DNA of 21,433 nucleotides from WFQV01 sp964611145. Its GTDB lineage: Bacteria > Bacteroidota > Ignavibacteria > Ignavibacteriales > Melioribacteraceae. The stretch spans positions 1 through 21,433 of the forward strand of contig CAZSYM010000040.1 in NCBI GenBank assembly GCA_964611145.1, in the 5' to 3' direction. Each line of letters begins with the position of its first letter. Positions within the stretch are counted from its first letter, which is position 1. Made by a program: the position numbers and the translations under genes. The notes beneath the pieces were generated by a model. It was not told the DNA's origin. It was given only the letters and a program-made list of their open reading frames with translations, and made no database searches. Below, in pieces: positions 14,114 through 21,433 of this stretch.

Positions 14114-15232
14114 TTAAGGATTTTCCGTAGAGTCAATTATTCCGCCCGCCAGCAAGTATCCTTCCTCGTCATAAAAAACGGCTGATTGTCCGGGGGTTAT
14201 TGCCGATTTGGGTTCGTAGAAGGCGGCTTCGATTTTTTCTTTATCAGCGTAAATTATTTCCGCAGCCGTCGCTTTGTCGAGATAACGAATTTTACCGAAC
14301 ACCTTTTGTCCCTCCTTCAATTCGCTTACGCTGACGTAATTGATATTTCTTACAATCAATTTATTGGAGAGCAAATCTTCTTTATCGCCTACTTCCACTA
14401 TGTTTCGTTCGGGGTCGATTCTTTTTACATAAACGGGTTTGCCGAGCGCCACGCCCAATCCTTTTCTTTGTCCTATTGTGTAATTCGGATAGCCCTTGTG
14501 TTTTCCCACGATTTTACCTTTGTATATCAAATCCCCTTCGCCGATTTTTTCGAACTTTTGCGGTTCTTTTTTTCTCAAAAAGTTTGCGTAGTCATTATCG
14601 GGGACGAAGCAAATTTCCATGCTGTCCGGTTTTTTAGCCACAATCAATTCGAATTCCTCCGCCATCTCGCGCACTTGTTCCTTCGTGTAATTTCCGAGTG
14701 GGAGCATTGTTCTTTCGAGGCTTTCCTGACTCAAGCCCCAAAGGGCGTAAGTTTGATCCTTGCGTGCATCGGCGGACTTGCGGAGCGCGTATCGCCCCGT
14801 CGAGGATTTATATTCGATTTTTGCATAATGTCCCGTCGCTATGTAAAACGCCCCAAGCTCGTCGGCTTTCTTGAGTAATTCCTCCCATTTGATTTTTTTG
14901 TTACAAAGCACGCATGGATTGGGAGTTCTGCCGCGGAAATATTCTTCCACGAAGTTTTCAATTATTTCCTTTTCGAATTGTTGTGTGAAATCAACCACAT
15001 AATGCGGGAAGTCGTATTTTTTCGCCATTGCTTTTGCGTCGAATACGGCATCGAGGGAGCAACATGCGTTTTCGTGAATAGGTGCGCCTCGCTCGTCTTC
15101 CATGTAGCCCCATGTTTTAATCGTTACGCCGATTACATCGTAGCCTTCCTTTTTGAGAAGTACCGCCACCACGGAAGAATCGACGCCTCCGCTCATGGCA
15201 ACCACGATTTTATTTTTATCCAGTTTTTTCAT
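14114..15232 (-). CDS. mnmA: tRNA-specific 2-thiouridylase
   Basis: 372 aa, cytoplasmic. It installs the 2-thio group on wobble uridine 34 of Glu, Gln and Lys tRNAs. An N-terminal PP-loop, SGGVDSS (14-20), binds ATP. The catalytic pair is Cys107 in TPNPCVLC and Cys208 in MEICFVPD. GHYAKIE, IGQRKGLGVALGKPVYV and the C-terminal beta-barrel complete the family pattern at normal length. ATG start with a weak upstream site. The gene lies 39 nt after acpS, probably in the same transcript. With queG downstream, two wobble-base modification genes fall in one gene string; that may be chance. Confidence 0.97.
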   Translation of the reverse strand: MKKLDKNKIVVAMSGGVDSSVVAVLLKKEGYDVIGVTIKTWGYMEDERGAPIHENACCSLDAVFDAKAMAKKYDFPHYVVDFTQQFEKEIIENFVEEYFRGRTPNPCVLCNKKIKWEELLKKADELGAFYIATGHYAKIEYKSSTGRYALRKSADARKDQTYALWGLSQESLERTMLPLGNYTKEQVREMAEEFELIVAKKPDSMEICFVPDNDYANFLRKKEPQKFEKIGEGDLIYKGKIVGKHKGYPNYTIGQRKGLGVALGKPVYVKRIDPERNIVEVGDKEDLLSNKLIVRNINYVSVSELKEGQKVFGKIRYLDKATAAEIIYADKEKIEAAFYEPKSAITPGQSAVFYDEEGYLLAGGIIDSTENP

Positions 15233-15271
15233 TCTTTTTTGCTTTTATGAATTCGGAGAATATCGGGGGAA

Positions 15272-15652
15272 TCATTTTGTTTTGGTATAGAGTATTGCAA
15301 CGCATACGACGTATGATTCCGCGTGGCTCATCGATATTTTTAATTCCTTGTCCTCTCCCAAAAAATTTTGCAATTTGCCGTAAAGCTTAACTTTGGGTAG
15401 TCCGCTGGGTTCGTTGAATATTTCCACGTCTTTCCAGCGAAAATCCTTGTTCCATCCCGTTGCAAGGGCTTTTGAAATGGCTTCCTTTGCGGCGAATCGT
15501 GCGGCGAGGTGTTGATATTTATTCGCTTTGTTCAAGGAATATTCCAATTCTCCTTCGGTAAAGATTTTGTTCAGAAAGGCATCGCCGAACTTCTCCACGC
15601 TCGATTTTATTCTTTCTATTTCGATTATATCGACGCCTATTCCCACTACCAT
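15272..15652 (-). CDS. acpS: Holo-[acyl-carrier-protein] synthase
   Basis: 126 aa, cytoplasmic. It transfers 4'-phosphopantetheine from CoA to a serine of apo-ACP, activating fatty-acid synthesis. The N-terminal GIGVDIIEIERI carries Asp8, and RFAAKEAISKAL carries Glu57, the two magnesium ligands of the family. FTEGELEY and the C-terminal ISMSHAESYVVCVAI are also typical. Length is normal. Its ATG overlaps the ggt stop in the sequence TAATG, so translation is likely coupled to ggt. Confidence 0.97.
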   Translation of the reverse strand: MVVGIGVDIIEIERIKSSVEKFGDAFLNKIFTEGELEYSLNKANKYQHLAARFAAKEAISKALATGWNKDFRWKDVEIFNEPSGLPKVKLYGKLQNFLGEDKELKISMSHAESYVVCVAILYTKTK

Positions 15653-17340
15653 TAAATTCCCTCCGCCGTTCCGAAGCTACGCGGGTCGGAAGCTCCGTAA
15701 AAAACTCCCTTTTCCCAATCTATTTTTATGGCTTGAACTCGTCCCAACATCCGTTGTTTGCCGATATGTTCGCCTAATTTAATCAAATTTTCCTTGACGT
15801 CTTTCGGCATTCCGAACCTTTCATAATCTATTCTGTCCGGTAACCATTGATGATGAAAGCGGGGTAAATCCACGGCTTGCTGAACGTTCATATTGAAATC
15901 GAGAACGTTAAGAATCACTTGCAAAACCGTTGTAATTATTGTGGAACCGCCCGGGGAACCGACGACGAGAAAAGGCTTGTTATCTTTCAAAACTATTGTG
16001 GGGGTCATGGAGCTTACCATTCTTTTGCCGGGTTGAATCGAATTCGCCTCGCTACCTGTCAGCCCGAATTGATTGGGTGTGCCGGGTTTTGCGCTGAAAT
16101 CGTCCATTTCGTTATTCAGCAGAAATCCCGCTCCGTCGACGACAATTTTATTGCCGTACCATGAATTAAGAGTAATCGTTGCGCTTACCGCATTCCCCTC
16201 GGCATCGGCAATGGAATAGTGAGTGGTCTCGTGCTTGTCGTCGAAGATGCGAACTTTGCCCGGAAATATTTTTTTCGAGGGAGTGGCTTTGTCGCCCACC
16301 TGCTCGAAAATTTCCTTGCCCCTTTCTTTTGAGAGTAACCATTTCTTGGGTACTTTCACGAAATCCTCATCGCCGACGTATTTCGAGCGGTCGGCAAAAA
16401 CGTGTTTAAGCACTTCGACAATTTTGAAAATGTATGAACTGCTTCCCCATTCCGTTTTATCGAAATTAAAATTTTCCAAGGCGTTCAGAGATTCGATTAA
16501 AGCTATTCCTCCTGCGGAAGGGGGACCCATGGAAACTATTTCGTAGCCGCGGTAGGTGCCTGTAACGGGCGGACGTTCCACAGCATTGTAATTTTTCAAA
16601 TCGCGGAAAGTCATTCTCCCCCCGTTTTTATTGACTTCTGCGACTATCATTTCCGCAACGTCCCCTTCATAAAAGCCTTTCCGACCGTTATCTCTTATTT
16701 TTTCCAGAGTTTTTGCCAAATCCGTTTGAATAAAAAGTTCTCCTTCCACGAAAGGATGTTCCGTATCCCTGAATATTTTCCGGGAGGAGGGATATTTCTC
16801 GAAATATTTTTGTTGTTCGTTGAAAGAGCGTGCCATGTGATAGCTTAGGATAAAACCGTCCTTTGCCAAATCTATTGCGGGTTGAATTACCTCTTGCAGT
16901 GGCATTGTTCCGTATTTTTCGAGTGCGAGAAGCAATCCCGCCACGGTTCCGGGCACGCCGCTTGCCAATCCGCCCGTGAGACTTTTTTCCTGGACGAAAT
17001 TACCGTTTTCGTCGAGGAACATATCGCGGGTTGCCGCCAGAGGAGCTTTTTCCCGAAAATCAATCGTGGTATTGAGTCCGTCGGCAAGATGAATTACGAA
17101 AAATCCTCCTCCGCCCAAATTTCCCGCCGCGGGATAAGTTACCGCGAGTGCGAATCCAACCGCTACGGCGGCATCGACCGCATTTCCGCCTTTCTTCAGA
17201 ATTTCCACTCCCACTAAAGTCGCCAAGTCGTTCGGCGAGGCTACCATTCCGTTTTTACCCCTTACCGGCTCGCGGGAAGCGGCAAATGTCCTCGGAACAA
17301 TTAAAAGTAAAACAAAAAGAAGTCTAAAAAATGTTTGCAT
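15652..17340 (-). CDS. ggt: Gamma-glutamyltransferase (gamma-glutamyl hydrolase)
   Basis: 562 aa from ATG 17340; a TTG codon directly before it is less likely to be the start. The signal peptide (hydrophobic to about residue 18, FAAS) sends it to the periplasm. Ggt is an Ntn hydrolase made as a precursor that cleaves itself before a catalytic Thr, here the first Thr of TTHYS (about residue 372). Other signatures are GNLGGGGFFVIHL, GPPSAGGIAL, LLNNEMDDFSAKPG and GSPGGSTIITTVLQ. It removes or transfers gamma-glutamyl groups from glutathione and related peptides. The start lies 17 nt inside mlaD, with AAGGA about 10 nt upstream within mlaD, and the stop overlaps acpS, so it sits inside a tightly coupled operon. 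Confidence 0.96.
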   Translation of the reverse strand: MQTFFRLLFVLLLIVPRTFAASREPVRGKNGMVASPNDLATLVGVEILKKGGNAVDAAVAVGFALAVTYPAAGNLGGGGFFVIHLADGLNTTIDFREKAPLAATRDMFLDENGNFVQEKSLTGGLASGVPGTVAGLLLALEKYGTMPLQEVIQPAIDLAKDGFILSYHMARSFNEQQKYFEKYPSSRKIFRDTEHPFVEGELFIQTDLAKTLEKIRDNGRKGFYEGDVAEMIVAEVNKNGGRMTFRDLKNYNAVERPPVTGTYRGYEIVSMGPPSAGGIALIESLNALENFNFDKTEWGSSSYIFKIVEVLKHVFADRSKYVGDEDFVKVPKKWLLSKERGKEIFEQVGDKATPSKKIFPGKVRIFDDKHETTHYSIADAEGNAVSATITLNSWYGNKIVVDGAGFLLNNEMDDFSAKPGTPNQFGLTGSEANSIQPGKRMVSSMTPTIVLKDNKPFLVVGSPGGSTIITTVLQVILNVLDFNMNVQQAVDLPRFHHQWLPDRIDYERFGMPKDVKENLIKLGEHIGKQRMLGRVQAIKIDWEKGVFYGASDPRSFGTAEGI

Positions 17341-18232
17341 CAACGTTTATTCCTTCGTTCTTTAATTGCTTAATTAAAATATCGATTAGCTCGTTTAATT
17401 TATTCGCGGCGTCTTGCAAATTCGTTATCATCTTTTTGTCCTCGATAAGCTTACCCAGATTGTTCTTTCCCGCGCGGGTTTCCTGCAAAAAGCTTTGTAA
17501 GGAATCCGTCAATGCGTTCGCGCTTTTTACGGCAGCAAGGCTCTCTTTAAGCAGAGCCGAAAAGTTTTCCTTGTTGGAATCTACAAGTGCGTTTGTTTTG
17601 GCAAGCAACGCAGAGCCGGATTTTACGATTTTGTCTATATCGGCTTTGTTCGTTTCGATTATTTTGTTCAACCTTTCCGTCAATGTGTTCAAATTCGATG
17701 CCGCGGTGCGAACGTCGTTTTTAAATTTTTCGTCCTTGAGGAACGAATTCAATTCCGTCAAGGAAATTTTTATCTGTTGAATCACATCGATTAAATCCGT
17801 TTGAACGGAGCTTAAAGCCGCCATTGCCGTGGAAATGTCCCCGCCGAATTTACCCTTTTGAATTTCTGAAAAGTCCAATTTTTGCGGGGAAGTGCCGGGG
17901 ACGATTTCTATTTTTTTACCTCCCATCAAATCGAGCATCATTATGGAGAACTTTGCATCCTTGCGTAAGTCCGTGTCTTCTTCCAAGGCTATTTTTACCA
18001 GCGCTCCGTCGTTTTGGGCGGAGACTTCGGTAACGCGTCCCTTCCTGACGCCGTTTACCATTACCGGATCTCCCGTTGCAAGAGCCGCCGCTTGGTCGAA
18101 ATGAATCCTGAGAGTTTTTTCATTGGAAAAAAGGCTTGCGTTCTTTGCCCAAAGGAGAATCCCCAGAAAAACGATTATTCCGATTATAACCGTTAGACCT
18201 ACTTTGATTTCGGTTCTTCTTTCATCTTTCAT
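17324..18232 (-). CDS. mlaD: MlaD/MCE-family lipid-transport protein
   Basis: 302 aa. A short basic N-terminus leads to one membrane helix (about 11-29), an MCE domain (about 38-113: FDQAAALATGDPVMVNGVRKGRV...DLMGGKKIEIVPG) and a long helical tail (about 135-302) with low aromatic content and likely coiled-coil character. MCE proteins anchor in the inner membrane and form hexameric rings or tunnels that move phospholipids between membranes; that is family knowledge. The ABC partners MlaE and MlaF, often adjacent, are not in this window. The gene overlaps the upstream 119-aa gene by 11 nt and the downstream ggt by 17 nt. Confidence 0.9.
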   Translation of the reverse strand: MKDERRTEIKVGLTVIIGIIVFLGILLWAKNASLFSNEKTLRIHFDQAAALATGDPVMVNGVRKGRVTEVSAQNDGALVKIALEEDTDLRKDAKFSIMMLDLMGGKKIEIVPGTSPQKLDFSEIQKGKFGGDISTAMAALSSVQTDLIDVIQQIKISLTELNSFLKDEKFKNDVRTAASNLNTLTERLNKIIETNKADIDKIVKSGSALLAKTNALVDSNKENFSALLKESLAAVKSANALTDSLQSFLQETRAGKNNLGKLIEDKKMITNLQDAANKLNELIDILIKQLKNEGINVDANIF

Positions 18233-18581
18233 AATTTTGAACTTCTTTTTGAATTTTTGTGAATATTTTGCTATCCGTTAAATTTTCCTTTACCAGCGTG
18301 GAAATTTCCTTCGAGAGTTTTTCGAGTTGATTTAGCTTCAAATCTTTTCCTTTTTCGGAAATCCACTTTTTGAAATTTTGTAAATTGGATTTCACGGAAT
18401 CCGACGTGGCGGATTGTATTTGTTGCGAAATGTTTCGAGTTATTCTGGCAATCAGCTCCGTTTTAATTTTTTCTTCCGTCGGTTTTATTATTTTGCTCCA
18501 TCGGGTTTGATAGATATAATAAATTCCCGCCGCCAGCAGAACGATTAAAAACAGTGCCTTAAAGGAGCATCCCGGTTTCAT
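18222..18581 (-). CDS. Small single-pass membrane protein of unknown function
   Basis: 119 aa. One hydrophobic helix (about 7-24, ALFLIVLLAAGIYYIYQ) is followed by a charged, helix-rich region of about 95 residues without Pro-Gly breaks after residue 34, probably coiled-coil. I do not recognise the family. It starts inside an ATGA overlap with the CNNM-type gene and ends 11 nt inside mlaD, so it is translated between them. The topology (membrane anchor plus periplasmic helical domain) resembles the MlaD tail, which makes an accessory role in that system conceivable but unproven. Confidence 0.8.
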   Translation of the reverse strand: MKPGCSFKALFLIVLLAAGIYYIYQTRWSKIIKPTEEKIKTELIARITRNISQQIQSATSDSVKSNLQNFKKWISEKGKDLKLNQLEKLSKEISTLVKENLTDSKIFTKIQKEVQNYER

Positions 18582-19861
18582 TTCGTTTCTATTTTTTCGA
18601 TTAGAACTTTATTTATTCTCTTGTTTTCCACTTCTTGAACCACATATCGGAAGCCGTCCTTTTCGAAGGAATAACCTTTTTGCGGAATTTCCCCCGCATA
18701 GTTGAATATGAAGCCTCCGAGCGTGTCGAAATCGTCGTTCTCGTCGTCCAATTTTGTGCCTATGGTTTCGTTAAGCTCCGAGATGTCGGTCTTTCCCAGC
18801 ACAATGTATTTGCCTTCGTCTATTTTTTTGATAGGCGGTTCTTCCTTGTCGTATTCGTCCCGTATTTCCCCGACTATCTCCTCGATAATGTCTTCGAGGG
18901 AAATCAGTCCCGCCGTCCCGCCGTATTCGTCCACCACAATTCCGATGTGCAGATTCTTTTCCTGGAACTCGTGCATCAATTCCCCGATTAATTTTGTTTC
19001 GGGAATGAAGTATGCCTTGCGTGCAAGTTTTTTGAGGGAAATTTTATGGAAAGAATCGGGGTTGGCTATGTATTGCAACAAATCTTTGGCGTAAAGGATG
19101 CCCACGATATTATCCAAGCTTTCCTCGTAAATGGGGATGCGGCTATGTCCCGAATCGTTTATTACCTTTAGCGCTTCTTCCACGGAGGTATCGGCGGAAA
19201 GTGCGGTTATGTCCACGCGGGGAGTCATTACCTCTCGCGCCGTTATTTTTTCGAAAGAGACAATTCCGTCAATCAAGTCGTGCTCGTTCTTTTCCAGAGA
19301 ACCGGTTTCCACTCCGAAATCCGCAAGGTCTTTCAAGTCCGAGCTGCGCAGGGCGGATTTTGTCTTGTCGTATTTCACTTTCGAAACCGTGGAGCGTATT
19401 AAATCCGTGATTGTTTGGGAGATGGGATAGATTAAAACGCTTATCCAGTAGAGGGGAATCGCCGATATTCGTGCGAACTGCATGGGATATTTCGAAGCCC
19501 AAATTTTCGGGGTTATCTCTCCGAAAATCAGAATTAGGATTGTGAGCACTATTATTTGAATCAAAAGGATTAAATCCACCGAGTAGCCGTTCTGTTTTGC
19601 GAATTCTATTGCAACGGATACGGAAAGGATGGAAGCCGCCACATTAAAAATTGTGTTTCCGAGTAAAATTGTTACTAGAAGTCGGCGCGGGGAATCGAGC
19701 AACTGATTAATGTAGCGGCTGATTAAATCCTTTTTTTCGCCAAGAAATTCCTTCCTTTTTTTGTCAATCGTAAAAAGGCTTACTTCCGAACCGGAGAACA
19801 AAGCGGAAAAGAGAAAAGAAATAATCAATAAAACCAGTCTAATCAACCAATCACTTTCCAA
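18578..19861 (-). CDS. CNNM/CorC-type membrane protein (DUF21, CBS pair, CorC_HlyC)
   Basis: 427 aa. The TTG start at 19861 is forced: no in-frame ATG exists between the upstream stop and residue 211, and GGAAGA lies 9 nt before it. Domains in order are DUF21/CNNM transmembrane (about 5-160, with SALFSGSEVSLFTIDKKR, LLGNTIFNVAAS, FGEITPK), a CBS pair (about 205-335, VMTPRVDITAL, SRIPIYEESLDNIVGILYAKDLL, DEYGGTAGLISLEDIIEEIVGEI) and a CorC_HlyC domain (about 343-425, DDFDTLGGFIFNYAGEIPQKG). Relatives are implicated in magnesium or cobalt export, and in gliding bacteria one paralogue (GldE) aids lipoprotein assembly; the old name hemolysin C is misleading. It lies 34 nt downstream of ssb and overlaps the next gene by ATGA. 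Confidence 0.94.
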   Translation of the reverse strand: MESDWLIRLVLLIISFLFSALFSGSEVSLFTIDKKRKEFLGEKKDLISRYINQLLDSPRRLLVTILLGNTIFNVAASILSVSVAIEFAKQNGYSVDLILLIQIIVLTILILIFGEITPKIWASKYPMQFARISAIPLYWISVLIYPISQTITDLIRSTVSKVKYDKTKSALRSSDLKDLADFGVETGSLEKNEHDLIDGIVSFEKITAREVMTPRVDITALSADTSVEEALKVINDSGHSRIPIYEESLDNIVGILYAKDLLQYIANPDSFHKISLKKLARKAYFIPETKLIGELMHEFQEKNLHIGIVVDEYGGTAGLISLEDIIEEIVGEIRDEYDKEEPPIKKIDEGKYIVLGKTDISELNETIGTKLDDENDDFDTLGGFIFNYAGEIPQKGYSFEKDGFRYVVQEVENKRINKVLIEKIETK

Positions 19862-19895
19862 ATATTTAAATCTTCCAAGCTGTTAAACAAATCAA

Positions 19896-20312
19896 TTAAA
19901 ATGGCAGATCGTCTTCGTTTCCGTCCGAAGCGTCGGGGGAAGAAGGTTCTGAAGTAAATCCTTCCGTCGTAGCGCCTCCCGCTTGGGAATCCAATGGAAA
20001 CATTCTTTCCGCCACAATTTCGGTTACGTAAACCGTTCGCCCTTCCTTATCCTCGTAACTGCGCTTTTTAATTCGCCCTTCGACGTAAAACTTTTTTCCT
20101 TTTTTCAGATTATCCTTTATATAGTCGGATAATCTGTATGCTACAATGTTATGCCAGGTTGTTTCGTCAACCCAATTTCCGTCGCGCCCCTTGTAGCTAT
20201 AGGTAGTGGCAAGGGAAAAAGTTGTTACGGAAACGTCGTTGGTCGTTACGCGATGTTCAGCGTCCGCACCAAGATTTCCAATAAGCATTACTTTGTTTAA
20301 TGAGAATGCCAC
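19896..20312 (-). CDS. ssb: Single-stranded DNA-binding protein
   Basis: 138 aa. The start is GTG at 20312 with GAGGTG just upstream; the encoded MAFSLNKVMLIGNLGAD is the usual SSB opening, so the GTG is well supported. The OB-fold covers about residues 1-105 (TWHNIVAYRLSDYIKDNLKKGKKFYVEGRIKKRSYEDKEG) with a short disordered linker and the acidic tip DDLPF, which recruits replication and repair proteins. It is shorter than E. coli SSB because of the linker. It stands 89 nt after lipA and 34 nt before the CNNM-type gene. No terminator is seen on either side, so read-through into the downstream operon is possible. Confidence 0.97.
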   Translation of the reverse strand: MAFSLNKVMLIGNLGADAEHRVTTNDVSVTTFSLATTYSYKGRDGNWVDETTWHNIVAYRLSDYIKDNLKKGKKFYVEGRIKKRSYEDKEGRTVYVTEIVAERMFPLDSQAGGATTEGFTSEPSSPDASDGNEDDLPF

Positions 20313-20401
20313 TTTTCACCTCATTATTTTTTAAAAATAAATTTGAGACCATAATATTGTCATTATTGGATTAAATCGCAAAGAAATTTTAGCTGTTCGT
20401 T

Positions 20402-21352
20402 TTATTTTATCGTTATTTCTACGGATTGCAAATTATCGGATTTTCTTAAATCCTTAGCGTGTTCGTCGGCATGATAGGAGCTACGCACCAAGGGTGCGGA
20501 TTCCACGGCGAGGAAGCCCATTTTGAGCCCCTCACGTTTGAACATTTCGAACTCGCTCGGTTTTACGTATCTATCCACCGGCAGATGATTTTTTGTCGGC
20601 TGCAAGTATTGTCCGATTGTAAGGATATCGGTTTCGACTTTTCTGAGGTCGGACATCAATTCGAGCACTTCCTCGTTGCTTTCTCCGATTCCCACCATTA
20701 TTCCGCTTTTTGTTCTCAATCCTTTCCGTTTGAACCATTTCAGAAGTTCGAGGCTTCTTTCGTATTTCGCTTGCGGGCGAACGGCGTGATAAAGTCTTTT
20801 CACCGTTTCCAAATTATGGTTCAAAATATCGGGGGGATTTTTCATTATTATTTCGAAAGCATGCTCCTCGCCTTTGAAATCGGGGATTAAAATTTCCACA
20901 GTGCAATTTGGCAAGTATTCACGGAGCAATCGGACGGTCTCGGCGAATACCGAAGCTCCGCCGTCGTGTAGCTCGTCACGATTAACCGAAGTGATTACCA
21001 CATGTCGCAATCCGAGTTCCCTTGCCGATTCCGCAACGCGCCTCGGCTCGTCCCAATCGACCTTTTCGGGAACGCCCAATTTCACGTTACAAAAACCGCA
21101 ACTGCGCGTACACGTATCGCCTAAAATCATGTATGTAGCCGTTCTGTGACTCCAGCATTCGGCAAGATTCGGGCAACGAGCCTCCTCGCAAACGGTGTGG
21201 AGTTTGGAACGGTGCATTATTTCCAAAACTTCCTTGTAATTTTCTCCCATTGGCAAGCGTACTTTCAACCAATCGGGGCGTTTTCCCAATTCCCCCCGCT
21301 TCTTTTCGATTTCTTCCTTAAACGCTTGCTGATGTTTGTTTATCTTAATCAT
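20402..21352 (-). CDS. lipA: Lipoyl synthase
   Basis: 316 aa, cytoplasmic radical-SAM enzyme that inserts two sulfur atoms into protein-bound octanoyl groups to make lipoate for 2-oxoacid dehydrogenases and glycine cleavage. The radical-SAM cluster has Cys81, Cys85 and Cys88 (CTRSCGFC). The sacrificial auxiliary cluster has Cys55, Cys60 and Cys66 (CEEARCPNLAEC) plus the C-terminal RSSYHAD serine (about 290-296). DKP-type motifs such as TSVNRDELHDGGA and GIMVGIGESNEEV are intact and the length is normal. It begins 81 nt from the window edge; lipB is not visible. Confidence 0.97.
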   Translation of the reverse strand: MIKINKHQQAFKEEIEKKRGELGKRPDWLKVRLPMGENYKEVLEIMHRSKLHTVCEEARCPNLAECWSHRTATYMILGDTCTRSCGFCNVKLGVPEKVDWDEPRRVAESARELGLRHVVITSVNRDELHDGGASVFAETVRLLREYLPNCTVEILIPDFKGEEHAFEIIMKNPPDILNHNLETVKRLYHAVRPQAKYERSLELLKWFKRKGLRTKSGIMVGIGESNEEVLELMSDLRKVETDILTIGQYLQPTKNHLPVDRYVKPSEFEMFKREGLKMGFLAVESAPLVRSSYHADEHAKDLRKSDNLQSVEITIK

Positions 21353-21384
21353 TCGTGTCCGAACATTTTTCTTAAAAGGAAAAA

Positions 21385-21392
21385 CAAAGTTA
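21385..21392 (-). promoter_or_regulatory. Possible Bacteroidota-type -7 box for lipA
   Basis: TAACTTTG on the minus strand fits the TAnnTTTG -7 element used by Bacteroidota primary sigma factors and would place a transcription start about 26 nt before the lipA ATG. No TTTG -33 box is seen at the proper distance, so the call is weak. Confidence 0.25.
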
Positions 21393-21433
21393 GAAAAAAT
21401 GAGCGGAATTGAAAAGGAAACGTTTTCCGCGGG

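Overview
The window looks like a chromosomal segment from an FCB-group bacterium, most likely Ignavibacteriota or a close relative. The best clue is the C-terminal sorting domain of the first gene (NYPNPFNP motif, GIYFYTLRAGEY, lysine-rich end), which is typical of type IX secretion cargo in those phyla. Supporting clues are an M23 peptidase with the Bacteroidota-style GPHVCYRFW ending and paired SurA-type foldases beside a MoxR ATPase. The DNA is AT-rich, genes are tightly packed, and GTG/TTG starts are frequent. I found no tRNA, rRNA, CRISPR array, transposase or phage gene.

Left part (1-2135): a minus-strand gene for a secreted 500-residue protein built from nine tandem repeats of exactly 29 residues. 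It is followed by a clear intrinsic terminator and separated from the next gene by a 374-nt AT-rich divergent intergenic region.

Plus-strand half (2136-12169): metG comes first. A small accessory island follows (about 4182-5758). It holds a cassette bounded by inverted AGTGAACAG-type repeats with a frameshifted four-helix-bundle (23S rRNA intervening-sequence family) gene inside, and then an orphan beta-class DNA methyltransferase. After a plausible promoter comes an envelope operon: a three-parvulin lipoprotein, a small SurA-like lipoprotein, SurA, a MoxR-type AAA+ ATPase and an M23 peptidoglycan peptidase lipoprotein. The first four most plausibly act in outer-membrane and secreted protein folding and complex maturation, the last in wall remodelling.

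Minus-strand half (12166-21352): read from the right, lipA, ssb, a CNNM/CorC-type membrane protein, a small one-helix membrane protein, an MlaD/MCE protein, ggt, acpS, mnmA, an MBL-fold hydrolase and queG. From the CNNM gene to acpS the genes overlap or abut (ATGA, 11-nt, 17-nt and TAATG junctions), which indicates one translationally coupled transcript. The functions are mixed housekeeping: lipoate and ACP cofactor chemistry, tRNA wobble modification (mnmA, queG), DNA replication/repair, lipid transport and glutathione or peptide metabolism. The two halves converge at 12166-12169, where one TTAA palindrome supplies the stop codons of both the M23 gene and queG.

The most unusual items are the repeat-bounded four-helix-bundle cassette, whose left repeat array contains the metG stop codon, and the indel-free 29-residue repeat protein. 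I see no complete, recognisable new defence or mobile system.
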